Positions 14,730-23,033 of a DNA stretch of 64,000 nucleotides are shown here, piece after piece; position 1 is the stretch's first letter, and the number at the start of each line of letters is the position of its first letter. A model generated the notes under the pieces. It did no database searches. It saw nothing but the letters and a program-made list of their open reading frames with translations, and was not told the DNA's origin. Origin of the DNA: an uncultured Parabacteroides sp. (lineage in GTDB: Bacteria > Bacteroidota > Bacteroidia > Bacteroidales > Tannerellaceae); NCBI RefSeq assembly GCF_902493135.1, contig NZ_CABUOD010000010.1:1-64000 (forward strand), given 5' to 3'. Position numbers and translations under genes: made by a program.

Positions 14730-15791
14730 ATGAAAGTTATCATGAATGGTAAATTAATCCCCGTTTTTGTATTGGCAGCATTGATGTCGTGTAGTCAGCC
14801 GCCGGTGAAGGAGCAAGGTCCCCGTCCGGTGAAGCTGGCGGAAGTGACCTCTTTGAATCTTGTGGAAAAGTCGTTTAGCGGCGTCGTATCGCCGGACCAG
14901 TTCAGTGACCTAGCCTTTAAGATGTCCGGACCGCTGATTTCGCTGAATGTGGATGAAGGGCAAAAAGTCCGTACGGGACAGGTCGTGGCAGAGATCGATC
15001 CGCAGGATTTCAAATGGGAATATGAAGCGAAGAAAGCCTCTTTCCAAACGGCCGAAGCACAATTGCAACGTGCCAGGAAACTGTTATCCAAACAGGCAAT
15101 TTCCAAGCAGGAATATGAAACGACCGAAGCCTCTTATTCAAATGCAAAGGCTGCGTTCGAATATGCACAGAACCAGTTGGAACAAACCAAACTGCGTGCT
15201 CCGTTCGATGGATTTATCCAGAAGAAATATGTAGAGAATTATCAGAAAGTGCAGGCCGGACAAGGGATCGTTTGCCTCATCAACCCGGACAAGTTGCAGA
15301 TCCAGTTCACGATGCCGGAGACGAACATCACCTATTTCTCTACTCCTTACCAGATATATGTGGAATTCGACAACTACAAAGGCATCCGTTTCAAAGCGAA
15401 GGTCAAGGAATATGTGGAAGCGTCTCCCGATGGTTCGGGCGTTCCCGTCTTCCTGTATATCGACGATCCCGAATTCAATCTGAACAAATACAAGGTCGCC
15501 GTTGGTTTTTCTTGCCGCGTGGTCCTGAATATCGAAAGCGAGAGCTTTAACGAGGGAGCGGTGTTGGCACCTCTCTCGGCTATTGTCGCCAGTGAAGAAA
15601 ACAACGACAAATTTGTGTTTGTCTATAATGCCCAGTCGCAAAAGGTGGAACGTCGCCGGATTGAAGAAGCCGGACTGGTCGGAAAAGACGATGTTATCGT
15701 TCTCAAGGGCCTGAATGCCGGCGAACAGGTGGTTTCCGCCGGAGCTACCCGTCTGGTTGAAGGGCAACAGGTAAAAGTATTAACAGATTAA
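14730..15791 (+). CDS. RND efflux periplasmic adaptor (lipoprotein)
   Basis: A 353-residue membrane-fusion protein linking the inner-membrane RND pump to the outer-membrane channel. The signal ends at ALMSC (Cys21), so it is lipid-anchored. Order: beta-barrel start, biotinyl-lipoyl half (SLNVDEGQKVRTGQVVAEID, about 71-90), alpha-helical hairpin with coiled-coil pattern (about 95-155), second lipoyl half (LRAPFDGFIQKKYV, about 155-168), beta-barrel and membrane-proximal domains. First gene of adaptor-pump-channel (gaps 11 and 4 nt). A short inverted repeat AAGAAT-N5-ATTCTT at 14653-14669 upstream could be an operator, weak evidence. Drug, bile-salt or other substrates cannot be read from sequence. 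Confidence 0.92.
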   Translation: MKVIMNGKLIPVFVLAALMSCSQPPVKEQGPRPVKLAEVTSLNLVEKSFSGVVSPDQFSDLAFKMSGPLISLNVDEGQKVRTGQVVAEIDPQDFKWEYEAKKASFQTAEAQLQRARKLLSKQAISKQEYETTEASYSNAKAAFEYAQNQLEQTKLRAPFDGFIQKKYVENYQKVQAGQGIVCLINPDKLQIQFTMPETNITYFSTPYQIYVEFDNYKGIRFKAKVKEYVEASPDGSGVPVFLYIDDPEFNLNKYKVAVGFSCRVVLNIESESFNEGAVLAPLSAIVASEENNDKFVFVYNAQSQKVERRRIEEAGLVGKDDVIVLKGLNAGEQVVSAGATRLVEGQQVKVLTD

Positions 15792-15802
15792 GTTGATAAA
15801 TA

Positions 15803-18800
15803 ATGAATCTTCCAGTATATTCCTTAGAGAATAAGAAGATTATATATTTCTTTTTGGCCATCATGCTGATCGGGGGTATATATTCTTTCTTTAAATTGCC
15901 GAAGAAGGAGGACTCGCCTTTCGTAATCAAGCAGGCTGTTTTGGTTACGCAATATCCGGGCGCTACTCCTCAAGAGGTGGAGAAATTGATAACGGAGCCT
16001 ATCGAACGGGAAATTCAGTCCATGTCGGATGTCTTTCAGATCAAGTCTGAATCTTATTTCGGCATGTCGAAGATCTCGATCGAATTGCAGCCGACTTTGG
16101 CGCCGGATTACATGCCGGTCAAATGGGACGAGTTGCGTCGTAAAGTGGCGAATATCCAGCCCCGCCTTCCGAGTGGCGCCTCCGCCATTAATGTGAGTGA
16201 CGACTTCGGGGACGTGTTCGGTATCTATTACGCTCTGACTGCCGATGAAGGCTTTACCTACGACGATATGCGCGATTGGGCGCAGAAGATCAAGACCGAG
16301 CTGACGCCTATCCAGGGCGTGCAGAAGGTCTATCTGTTTGCAGAACAGACGCAGGTCGTGAATGTGCGTATCTCCGTACCCAAGCTGGCAAACTTGGGGA
16401 TCGACCCGAACTCGATCCAGCAGGTCCTGCAAACCCAGAACCTGTTGGTCAACACGGGTGAGATCATGACCGGGACCTATCAGCTTCGCGTGCGTGCCGA
16501 AGGTACGTATAAAAGTATACAGGACATACGCGACCAGTTGATTGTCACCAAAGGCGGCGGCGAAGTCCGTCTGGGTGATATCGCCACTATCGAACGGGGC
16601 TATATGGACCCGCCTACCAACCTGATGCGCGTGGATGGCAAACGGGCCATCGGCATCGGTGTGGCTACGGGAGCGAAAGATGACGTCGTGGCAGTCGGTA
16701 ATGCGGTTGCCGCCCATCTGAAAGAGATGGAGCAACTTTTCCCGATCGGTATGGACTTGAAAACCATCTATCCGGAAAACCAGATTGCCAACGAAGCGAA
16801 TAACGGGTTTATCCTGAACCTGATCGAATCGTTGCTCATCGTAATTGTGATTATCTTCCTGGTGATGGGATCGCGTGCCGGTATGCTGGTGGGCAGTTCG
16901 CTGCTTTTCTCGGTTGGCGGCACGTTGCTGATCATGTTGATCTGGGGCGTCGGACTGAACCGTACGTCGCTTGCGGCTTTCATCATTGCGATGGGTATGT
17001 TGGTGGATAACGCGATCGTGGTGACCGATAATGCGCAGGTCGGCATCAAGCGCGGCCTGTCACGCTACCAGGCGTTGGTCGACGGGGCTACCAAGCCGCA
17101 ATGGGCGTTGCTGGGTGCGACCTTCATCGCTGTTTGCTCTTTCCTGCCGATGTACTTGGCGCCGGCTTCCGTGGCCGAGATTGTCAAGCCGTTGTTTATC
17201 GTGCTTGCCGTGTCTCTCGGACTGAGCTGGGTATTGGCTTTGACGCAGACAACGACTTTCGGTAGCTTTATCCTGAAGGAAGCCAAGCCGGGAGAGGCAA
17301 AAGACCCGTACGACACGAAGTTGTACCATAAGTTCGAGCATGTGTTGGGCCGCCTGATCAAGCGTCGTTATCTGACGCTCGCTTCGGTTGTGGCGACTTT
17401 GTTTCTGTCCTTGTTCATCATGGGGATTATGCCGCAGAGCTTCTTCCCGATCATGAACAAGCCCTATTTCCGTGCCGACCTGATCTTCCCGGAAGGGTAT
17501 GGGATCGACGATGTGGAAAGGAATGTGATCAAGATAGAGGAATATCTTAAGAATAACGAGAATATCAAATCCTATTCGTTCACGTTGGGGGGCTCGCCGG
17601 TGCGTTATTACCTGGCAAGTTCATCTATCGGTCCGAAACCGAACTTCGCCAATGTCTTGATCGAGACCAAGAACGCGAAGGATGCGCAGAGCGAGGAAAA
17701 CAAGTTCTATGAATATATGGTAGCCAACTATCCGGACATCCTGACGCGTTCCGCTTTGTTCGCATTGTCTCCAGTGCCTGATGCAGCCATCGAGATCGGC
17801 TTCGTCGGCGATAATATCGATACGTTGGTGGCGTTGACGCAGCGTGCGCAGGAGATCGCCCGCAAGAACGACATGGTGATGGAAGTGCGTAACAGTTGGG
17901 GAAACAAGGTTCCGGTATGGAAGCCGTTGTACTCGCAGGAAAAAGGTCTCCGCTTGGGTATCACCCGCCAGCAGATGGCCTATTCGCTTCGTTCGGCTAC
18001 CAACGGCGTGCCTTTAGGCGAATATCGCGAGGGGGATGTGTTTATGCCGATCCTGCTGAAAGATGCCGACCGGGATTCCATGAACCTGAACGACATCAAG
18101 ACCTTGCCGGTCTACAGCGCCAAAGGGCGTTCTGTCAAAGTAGAGCAGGTGATCGACGATTTCTCGCTCGATTACGAGTACAGTGTCGTGAAGCGTTACA
18201 ATCGCCAACGTTATATGATGATGCAATGCGAACCGAAACGCGGCGCCAATACGATGGCTGCTTTCAACCAGTTGTGGCAGGAGATCCAGCAGGAGGTACA
18301 GGTTCCCGAAGGATATAAACTGCAATACTTCGGCGAACAGTCCGAACAGGATAAGGGCAACAAGGCGATTGCCGCCAATATCCCGTTGATGTTCGGCCTG
18401 ATCTATGTCACCCTGTTGTTCCTCTTCCCGAAATATTACCGGAAGCCGGTCTTGATCATGTGTATGTTGCCGTTGATCTTCATCGGTGTGGTACTGGGAT
18501 TGCTGGTGTTCGGCAAGTCGCTCGATTTCTTTGCCATGCTCGGTCTGTTAGGTCTGATCGGTATGAATATCAAGAATGCGATCGTACTGGTGGACGAAAT
18601 CGGATTGCAGCTCAACAGTGGCTTGGCGCCGGTCAATGCTGTTATCGAGGCTACGAAGACGCGTATCGTTCCGGTGACGATGGCTTCGGGAACGACGATC
18701 TTAGGTATGTTGCCGTTGTTGGGCGATGCCATGTTTGCCGGTATGGCGGCGACGATTATGGGAGGTCTGTTCGTTTCGACCATCCTGACCATTTTCGTGC

Positions 18801-18844
18801 TTCCGGTGACCTATTGTATATTCTTTAAGATTAAATCGGTATAA
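15803..18844 (+). CDS. RND efflux transporter permease (AcrB/MMPL-type)
   Basis: A 1013-residue inner-membrane RND pump exporting substrates by proton antiport. The architecture is standard: TM1 (IIYFFLAIMLIGGIYSFFKLP), large periplasmic loop with VTQYPGATPQEVEKLITEPIE (about 50-70), TM2-6 (about 335-490) including 'MGMLVDNAIVVTDN' with the proton-relay acidic residues in TM4, TM7 (about 530), second periplasmic loop, TM8-12 (about 855-1010) with 'GLIGMNIKNAIVLVDE'. Length is normal. It is coupled to adaptor and channel genes. It resembles the Bacteroidetes branch lacking long hydrophobic pocket loops, so I call the substrate unknown. Confidence 0.95.
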   Translation: MNLPVYSLENKKIIYFFLAIMLIGGIYSFFKLPKKEDSPFVIKQAVLVTQYPGATPQEVEKLITEPIEREIQSMSDVFQIKSESYFGMSKISIELQPTLAPDYMPVKWDELRRKVANIQPRLPSGASAINVSDDFGDVFGIYYALTADEGFTYDDMRDWAQKIKTELTPIQGVQKVYLFAEQTQVVNVRISVPKLANLGIDPNSIQQVLQTQNLLVNTGEIMTGTYQLRVRAEGTYKSIQDIRDQLIVTKGGGEVRLGDIATIERGYMDPPTNLMRVDGKRAIGIGVATGAKDDVVAVGNAVAAHLKEMEQLFPIGMDLKTIYPENQIANEANNGFILNLIESLLIVIVIIFLVMGSRAGMLVGSSLLFSVGGTLLIMLIWGVGLNRTSLAAFIIAMGMLVDNAIVVTDNAQVGIKRGLSRYQALVDGATKPQWALLGATFIAVCSFLPMYLAPASVAEIVKPLFIVLAVSLGLSWVLALTQTTTFGSFILKEAKPGEAKDPYDTKLYHKFEHVLGRLIKRRYLTLASVVATLFLSLFIMGIMPQSFFPIMNKPYFRADLIFPEGYGIDDVERNVIKIEEYLKNNENIKSYSFTLGGSPVRYYLASSSIGPKPNFANVLIETKNAKDAQSEENKFYEYMVANYPDILTRSALFALSPVPDAAIEIGFVGDNIDTLVALTQRAQEIARKNDMVMEVRNSWGNKVPVWKPLYSQEKGLRLGITRQQMAYSLRSATNGVPLGEYREGDVFMPILLKDADRDSMNLNDIKTLPVYSAKGRSVKVEQVIDDFSLDYEYSVVKRYNRQRYMMMQCEPKRGANTMAAFNQLWQEIQQEVQVPEGYKLQYFGEQSEQDKGNKAIAANIPLMFGLIYVTLLFLFPKYYRKPVLIMCMLPLIFIGVVLGLLVFGKSLDFFAMLGLLGLIGMNIKNAIVLVDEIGLQLNSGLAPVNAVIEATKTRIVPVTMASGTTILGMLPLLGDAMFAGMAATIMGGLFVSTILTIFVLPVTYCIFFKIKSV

Positions 18845-18848
18845 TAAA

Positions 18849-20141
18849 ATGAGAACTCAAATAATTATCGGTTGCATGCTGTTGGGGGGGTTATCTGTGG
18901 GAGCACAGGAAAAGCCTGTCACGGCTGCAGACTACAAGCAGAAAGTGCTTGAGTATAGCCGTCAGATCAAACAGAGTGCGGAAGAACGTATTGCGATGCA
19001 GCATGCTATCAAGGCGGCCAAGACCGCTTTCTTCCCGGCTGTCGATTTCTCCGGCAGCTACCAGTATCGTATCAATAAGTACGACTTGGATTTCGGGCCG
19101 GGCATGTCGGTCGAAATGGATCACAACACCTATAGCTTGGGAGCTACCGTAAGCCAGCCGATCTATGCCGGCGGACAAATCTACAACAATTACAAGGCCG
19201 CCCAGATACAGGGAGAGATCGCTTCCGAAGCGGAAGACCTGACGACGGATAATATCGTGTATGCCGCCGACCTGAACTACTGGTCTGCCGCTGCCCGTAA
19301 GGGCATGTACGATGTCATGTGCCAGTATGTCGATATCGTGCAGGAACTGGCAAACGTGCTGACTACCCGTTTCAATGACGGACAGATCAGCAAGACCGAC
19401 CTCTTGCAGGTACAGTCCCGTTTGAAAGAAGCGGAATTGAACAAAAGTGCTGCCTACAAGGACTATCAGATCGCCTTGCAGAACCTCAACGTGCTGATGG
19501 GGGTTCCTCCTATGACGCCGGTAGAGATTGCCGATGCCATCACGATGGTCCAGCCGTTGCCTATGCACATAGGGGAGGAGGCCGCTTTGCAGAACCGGCC
19601 GGATTTCACGATCTCCCGATTGAATATCGAATACCAGAAACGGCAGATCAACTTGTCGAAAGCCAAATATAATCCGACACTGGCGATCGGTTTCCAGGGA
19701 ACCTGGGGCACTCCGATGCTGAACGTGAAAGGTTCCGACCAGCTTTGGACACCAGCCGTGTTCGCCTCCCTCAAGATACCTTTGTTCCGTTGGGGCGCCC
19801 GTTTCAAAGAGGTCAATTCCCAGAAAGCCATCTTGCGCAGCAAGGAGTATGCGATGGATTATGTACGTGACCAGATTTCCCAGGAGGTAGCCAATTCCTG
19901 GACCAGCCTGACGGAAAACACGAAGCAGATCGATGTCGCCGAAGAGGCCTGCAAGATCGCCGAAGAAAACCTCGACCTGAATACGTTCAGCTATAACGAG
20001 GGGAAACTTCCGATCCTCGACGTCCTTTCCGCCCAGCTTTCCTGGATTCAGTCTTATAGCAGCCTGATCCAGACCTGGTATCAGCAGAAAGCATCCCTTG
20101 CCCAGTATAATAAGGCGGTGGGTATTCGTCGCTTGCAGTAA
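18849..20141 (+). CDS. TolC-family outer-membrane efflux channel
   Basis: A 430-residue outer-membrane factor completing the tripartite RND pump. The signal peptide covers residues 1-20 (cleavage near VGAQ). Two internally similar halves follow, each with long helices that form the periplasmic tunnel and short beta strands for the barrel: 'TTRFNDGQISKTDLLQVQSRL' (about 174-194) and 'LNTFSYNEGKLPILDVLSAQL' (about 377-397) are the equivalent repeats. It starts 4 nt after the pump gene. A long hairpin follows the stop and separates it from the convergent flavodoxin gene. Confidence 0.93.
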   Translation: MRTQIIIGCMLLGGLSVGAQEKPVTAADYKQKVLEYSRQIKQSAEERIAMQHAIKAAKTAFFPAVDFSGSYQYRINKYDLDFGPGMSVEMDHNTYSLGATVSQPIYAGGQIYNNYKAAQIQGEIASEAEDLTTDNIVYAADLNYWSAAARKGMYDVMCQYVDIVQELANVLTTRFNDGQISKTDLLQVQSRLKEAELNKSAAYKDYQIALQNLNVLMGVPPMTPVEIADAITMVQPLPMHIGEEAALQNRPDFTISRLNIEYQKRQINLSKAKYNPTLAIGFQGTWGTPMLNVKGSDQLWTPAVFASLKIPLFRWGARFKEVNSQKAILRSKEYAMDYVRDQISQEVANSWTSLTENTKQIDVAEEACKIAEENLDLNTFSYNEGKLPILDVLSAQLSWIQSYSSLIQTWYQQKASLAQYNKAVGIRRLQ

Positions 20142-20166
20142 TCGGAAAACACCTTTATTACAATTT

Positions 20167-20241
20167 TTTAGGCACGGATTTCACGGAAAACACGGATGAA
20201 TTTATTTTCTTTCCGTGTTTTCCGTGAAATCCGTGCCTAAA
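20167..20241. repeat. 29-bp perfect inverted repeat (MITE/REP-like, possible bidirectional terminator)
   Basis: Bases 20167-20195 are the exact reverse complement of 20213-20241, with a 17-base AT-rich loop. The arm is built from CACGGATTTCACGG and TTTTCCGTG phrases. It lies between convergent genes. Perfect arms of this length suggest a recently active small element or a repeat family, beyond a simple terminator. Confidence 0.85.
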
Positions 20242-20284
20242 TTATATTCGCTCAGCGAGTGGACTTTAGTCTGATAATGATTGA

Positions 20285-20791
20285 TTACCGGAACTCTTTT
20301 TTCAGTTCCGTGACCCATTTCAGGATGCGTTCTTCCGTCTGCTCGGACTGGTTCTCGATGTCGAGGGCGAGTCCCAGGAAATGCCCTTCCTTGACGGCTC
20401 GTGATTGGGTGAAGTGGTAATCGCTGACAGGCATGAAGCCGACCAGTTCCGCGTTGCTCTTGATAAAGGCTTCCGCCAGAATGCCGATTCCATCGACAAA
20501 ATTGTCGGGATAGCGTTCCTGGTCGCCGAGGCCGAAGAGGGCGACTTTCTTGCCCGTCATGTCGATGGATTCTATTTCCGGTAGAAACTCGTCCCAGTAG
20601 GTCGGCAGTTCCCCGTCGAACCAGGTGGAAGTTCCGGCAATGATGTTGTCGAACGATTCGAATTCCTCGCGTGTCGCCCCTTCGATCGGGATCAGGACGA
20701 CCTCGTTTTCCGCGAAGGCTTCTTGTATTTTCAAGGCGACTACGGCTGTTTTAGCGGTTATGCCACCATAGAATAAACCTATTTTCTTCAT
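20285..20791 (-). CDS. fldA: Flavodoxin (long chain)
   Basis: A 168-residue FMN-binding electron carrier. IGLFYGGITAKTAVVALKIQ (about 4-23) is the phosphate-binding loop, though the canonical T/S-x-T-G-x-T is relaxed to YGGITAKT. GTSTWFDGELPTYWDEF (about 54-70) and FGLGDQERYPDNFVDGIG (about 86-103) are the two isoalloxazine loops with the stacking W and Y. The length and the ~20-residue insertion indicate the long-chain class. It supplies low-potential electrons, for example to pyruvate:ferredoxin oxidoreductase-type or biosynthetic enzymes. It lies downstream of the 2-oxoacid dehydrogenase operon on the same strand, with a weak hairpin between. Confidence 0.93.
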   Translation of the reverse strand: MKKIGLFYGGITAKTAVVALKIQEAFAENEVVLIPIEGATREEFESFDNIIAGTSTWFDGELPTYWDEFLPEIESIDMTGKKVALFGLGDQERYPDNFVDGIGILAEAFIKSNAELVGFMPVSDYHFTQSRAVKEGHFLGLALDIENQSEQTEERILKWVTELKKEFR

Positions 20792-20806
20792 TCTGTGTAC
20801 TGTTTA

Positions 20807-20832
20807 TAAGAGACGGATTGCCCCGTCTCTTT
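20807..20832 (-). terminator. Weak hairpin between E1 and flavodoxin genes
   Basis: AGAGACGG (20809-20816) pairs with CCGTCTCT (20823-20830), six-base loop. On the minus strand it is followed only by TTATAAAC, so at most it is an attenuator lowering flavodoxin expression from the operon. Confidence 0.4.
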
Positions 20833-20834
20833 CA

Positions 20835-22871
20835 TTAATATTCTAATAATGTTTTTGCAGCGTTGTAGATCCGTTCTTCACCCGGCAGGATCGCCTTTTC
20901 GAGGACCGGATGGAAACCGACAGGGGTAAAGGTGGAACCGACGCGCTGGATCGGAGCGTCCAGATAGCGGAACATCTCCGTCCCGATGATTCCGGCTATT
21001 TCCGCACCGAAACCGGAGAACACCTTGTCTTCATGTACGATCAGCACCTTGCCGGTCTTTTTCACGGAGGCGAAGATCGTTTCCGTATCGAGCGGGATCA
21101 GCGAGCGGATGTCGATCACTTCCACCTCCCAGTCATGCTCTTTCTTCAGCTTTTCGGCGACAGTCAGGCAGAAATGTGTCGTATTGCCATACGTGATCAC
21201 GCTCAGGTCGCTACCCGGCCGGCGGATGCGGGCTTTTCCGAAAGGAACTTCGAAGTCTTCCGGCACGAAACCGGCCGCTTCAACCGAATTATATTGCGCT
21301 TTCGGTTCGAGAAAGACGGTGAAGCCCTTCGAACGTATGCTGGTGCGCAACAATCCAGCCGCATCGTCGGCAAACGAAGGATAGACGATGCGGGCCCCCG
21401 GAATGGAGGTCAGCGCTCCTTCGATCGTCTGCGAATGGTAGAGTCCGCCGCCGATATAACCGCCCGATGCCAGGCGGAGCGTCAGGTTAGGGGTGAACTG
21501 CCCGTTGCTTCGCCAGTATTCGTGTGTACATTCGACGTATTGCTCGATGGCCGGCCAGAAGTAATCGGCAAATTCGGCTCCTTCTACCACGACGTGTATT
21601 TTCGGGTCGAAGCGGCACATGCCGTTGGCCGTGCCCACAATGTAGTCTTCGGCGATGGGAGCATTGAAGATACGTTTCGGCCCGAACTCCTGTTGCATGC
21701 CTTTGGTGACGTTGAACACGCCGCCTTTGTCTTTGTTAGCCACGTCCTGTCCCCACAGGAATGTATTCGGGTTATGGCGGAATTCAGCTTTTAGTGTTTC
21801 GTTGATTGCGGTTACCAGTGTTTTCTTTTCGCCATTTTCTTCTTTGTGTGTGCCGTCTGTATATTTCTGCGGTTGGTAAGGTTCGGGCAGGACATAGTCG
21901 TAGATCGTTGCAGGATCGGGTTCGGGAGCCGCCATCGCTTTGCGGTTGGCAGCGCTCAGGTCTTTTTTCGCCTGCGCTTCTATCTGCTTCAGTTCCTCTT
22001 CGGTCAGGCGATTGTAACGGAGCAGCATACGGCGGAATTTTTGCAGCGGATCGGCTGTTTTCACGTAGGCAAGTTCGTTTTCATCGCGATACAAAGTCTG
22101 CTTGTCGGAGTTCGAATGGGAGCCGATGCGCACGCAGTTTGCATGGACGATCACCGGATTATGCGTATTGATCGCATGTTCGCGGGCTTCGGTCATGGCG
22201 TTCATCGAGTCGAAAACGTCTTTCCCGTTGCAGTGGATGATGCGCAGGTTCTTGAAGCCGGAGAAGTTGTCGGCTACCTTGCGGTTGGCCGTCTGGTCCT
22301 TTTTGGGGACGGAGATGCCGTAGCCGTTGTCCTGCAAGACGAAGATAACGGGGAGCTGCTCGTTGCTCGCCCCGTTGATGGCTTCGTAGACGTAGCCTTC
22401 GGAAGTGGCGGACTCGCCGTGCGAAGTGATCGCAACGCCCTTATGATCGTAATAGACCATTGCGCGGGCGACACCTACGGCGTGCAGGTCGTGTGTCCCG
22501 GTCGCCGAGGATATGTTCTCGATATGCCACTCCGGCTTGGCGAAATGGTTGGACATGTGCCGTCCGCCGCTGGACGGATCGGTCGCTTTCGAGATGCCGT
22601 TCAGGATGATTTCTTCCGCCGTCATTCCGGCGGACAGGACGGTCAGCATATCGCGGTAATAGGGAAAGAGGTAATCCTCTCCCTGGTGGAATACCTGCCC
22701 GATGGCGAGCTGGATGCCGTCATGTCCGGCATAAGGGGCATGATAGGACCAGCCTAAGGACTGGAGCAGGTAAGAAGGCGCCTTTTCATCGAGCGCCCTG
22801 CCGAGACTCATCAGGTAATACCATTTGCGAAGGGTCTCGGTATCGGTCGTTTTTATATCGTATCGTTTCAT
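20835..22871 (-). CDS. 2-oxoacid dehydrogenase E1, fused alpha and beta subunits
   Basis: A 678-residue thiamine-diphosphate enzyme decarboxylating a branched-chain 2-oxoacid (or pyruvate) and reductively acylating the E2 lipoyl group. The N-terminal half (1-~330) is E1-alpha with the ThDP site HGESATSEGYVYEAINGAS ... LQDNGYGISVP (about 151-190; the usual GDG is GES). The C-terminal half (~350-678) is E1-beta: LWGQDVANKDKGGVFNVT, GGGLYHSQTIEGALTSIPG, and the C-terminal transketolase domain. In many bacteria these are two genes; fusions are common in Bacteroidetes. It is followed by flavodoxin and preceded by E2, LplA and E3. Acyl-CoA products would feed branched-chain fatty acids, typical of this group. 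Confidence 0.93.
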   Translation of the reverse strand: MKRYDIKTTDTETLRKWYYLMSLGRALDEKAPSYLLQSLGWSYHAPYAGHDGIQLAIGQVFHQGEDYLFPYYRDMLTVLSAGMTAEEIILNGISKATDPSSGGRHMSNHFAKPEWHIENISSATGTHDLHAVGVARAMVYYDHKGVAITSHGESATSEGYVYEAINGASNEQLPVIFVLQDNGYGISVPKKDQTANRKVADNFSGFKNLRIIHCNGKDVFDSMNAMTEAREHAINTHNPVIVHANCVRIGSHSNSDKQTLYRDENELAYVKTADPLQKFRRMLLRYNRLTEEELKQIEAQAKKDLSAANRKAMAAPEPDPATIYDYVLPEPYQPQKYTDGTHKEENGEKKTLVTAINETLKAEFRHNPNTFLWGQDVANKDKGGVFNVTKGMQQEFGPKRIFNAPIAEDYIVGTANGMCRFDPKIHVVVEGAEFADYFWPAIEQYVECTHEYWRSNGQFTPNLTLRLASGGYIGGGLYHSQTIEGALTSIPGARIVYPSFADDAAGLLRTSIRSKGFTVFLEPKAQYNSVEAAGFVPEDFEVPFGKARIRRPGSDLSVITYGNTTHFCLTVAEKLKKEHDWEVEVIDIRSLIPLDTETIFASVKKTGKVLIVHEDKVFSGFGAEIAGIIGTEMFRYLDAPIQRVGSTFTPVGFHPVLEKAILPGEERIYNAAKTLLEY

Positions 22872-22895
22872 ACTTTATTATTTTAGTTGTTTACA

Positions 22896-23006
22896 GTTTC
22901 CTCGGTAAGAAACTTTTATTTCCTCGGCAGGGAACTCTCGTTTCCCAGGCAGGAAATTGTAGTTCCCTCGGCAGGAAACGCGAGTTTCCTACAGAGGGGA
23001 ACTATA
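22896..23006. repeat. Tandem array, exact 22-bp period, between E2 and E1
   Basis: Five units of TTTCCTCGGCAGGAAACnnnn type start at about 22897, 22919, 22941, 22963 and 22985 (22 bp apart). Each is a near-palindrome (TTTCC...GGAAA). The array fills most of the gap between the stop of E2 and the start of E1 within one operon, so it is transcribed and would form a set of hairpins in the message. Confidence 0.85.
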
Positions 23007-23033
23007 ATATGTTGTTTGTTAGCGATTAATATC

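Noticed and set aside
22896..23006. CRISPR array
   Set aside because: Units are contiguous at 22 bp with no unique spacers and no cas genes nearby; the same holds for the other tandem arrays.
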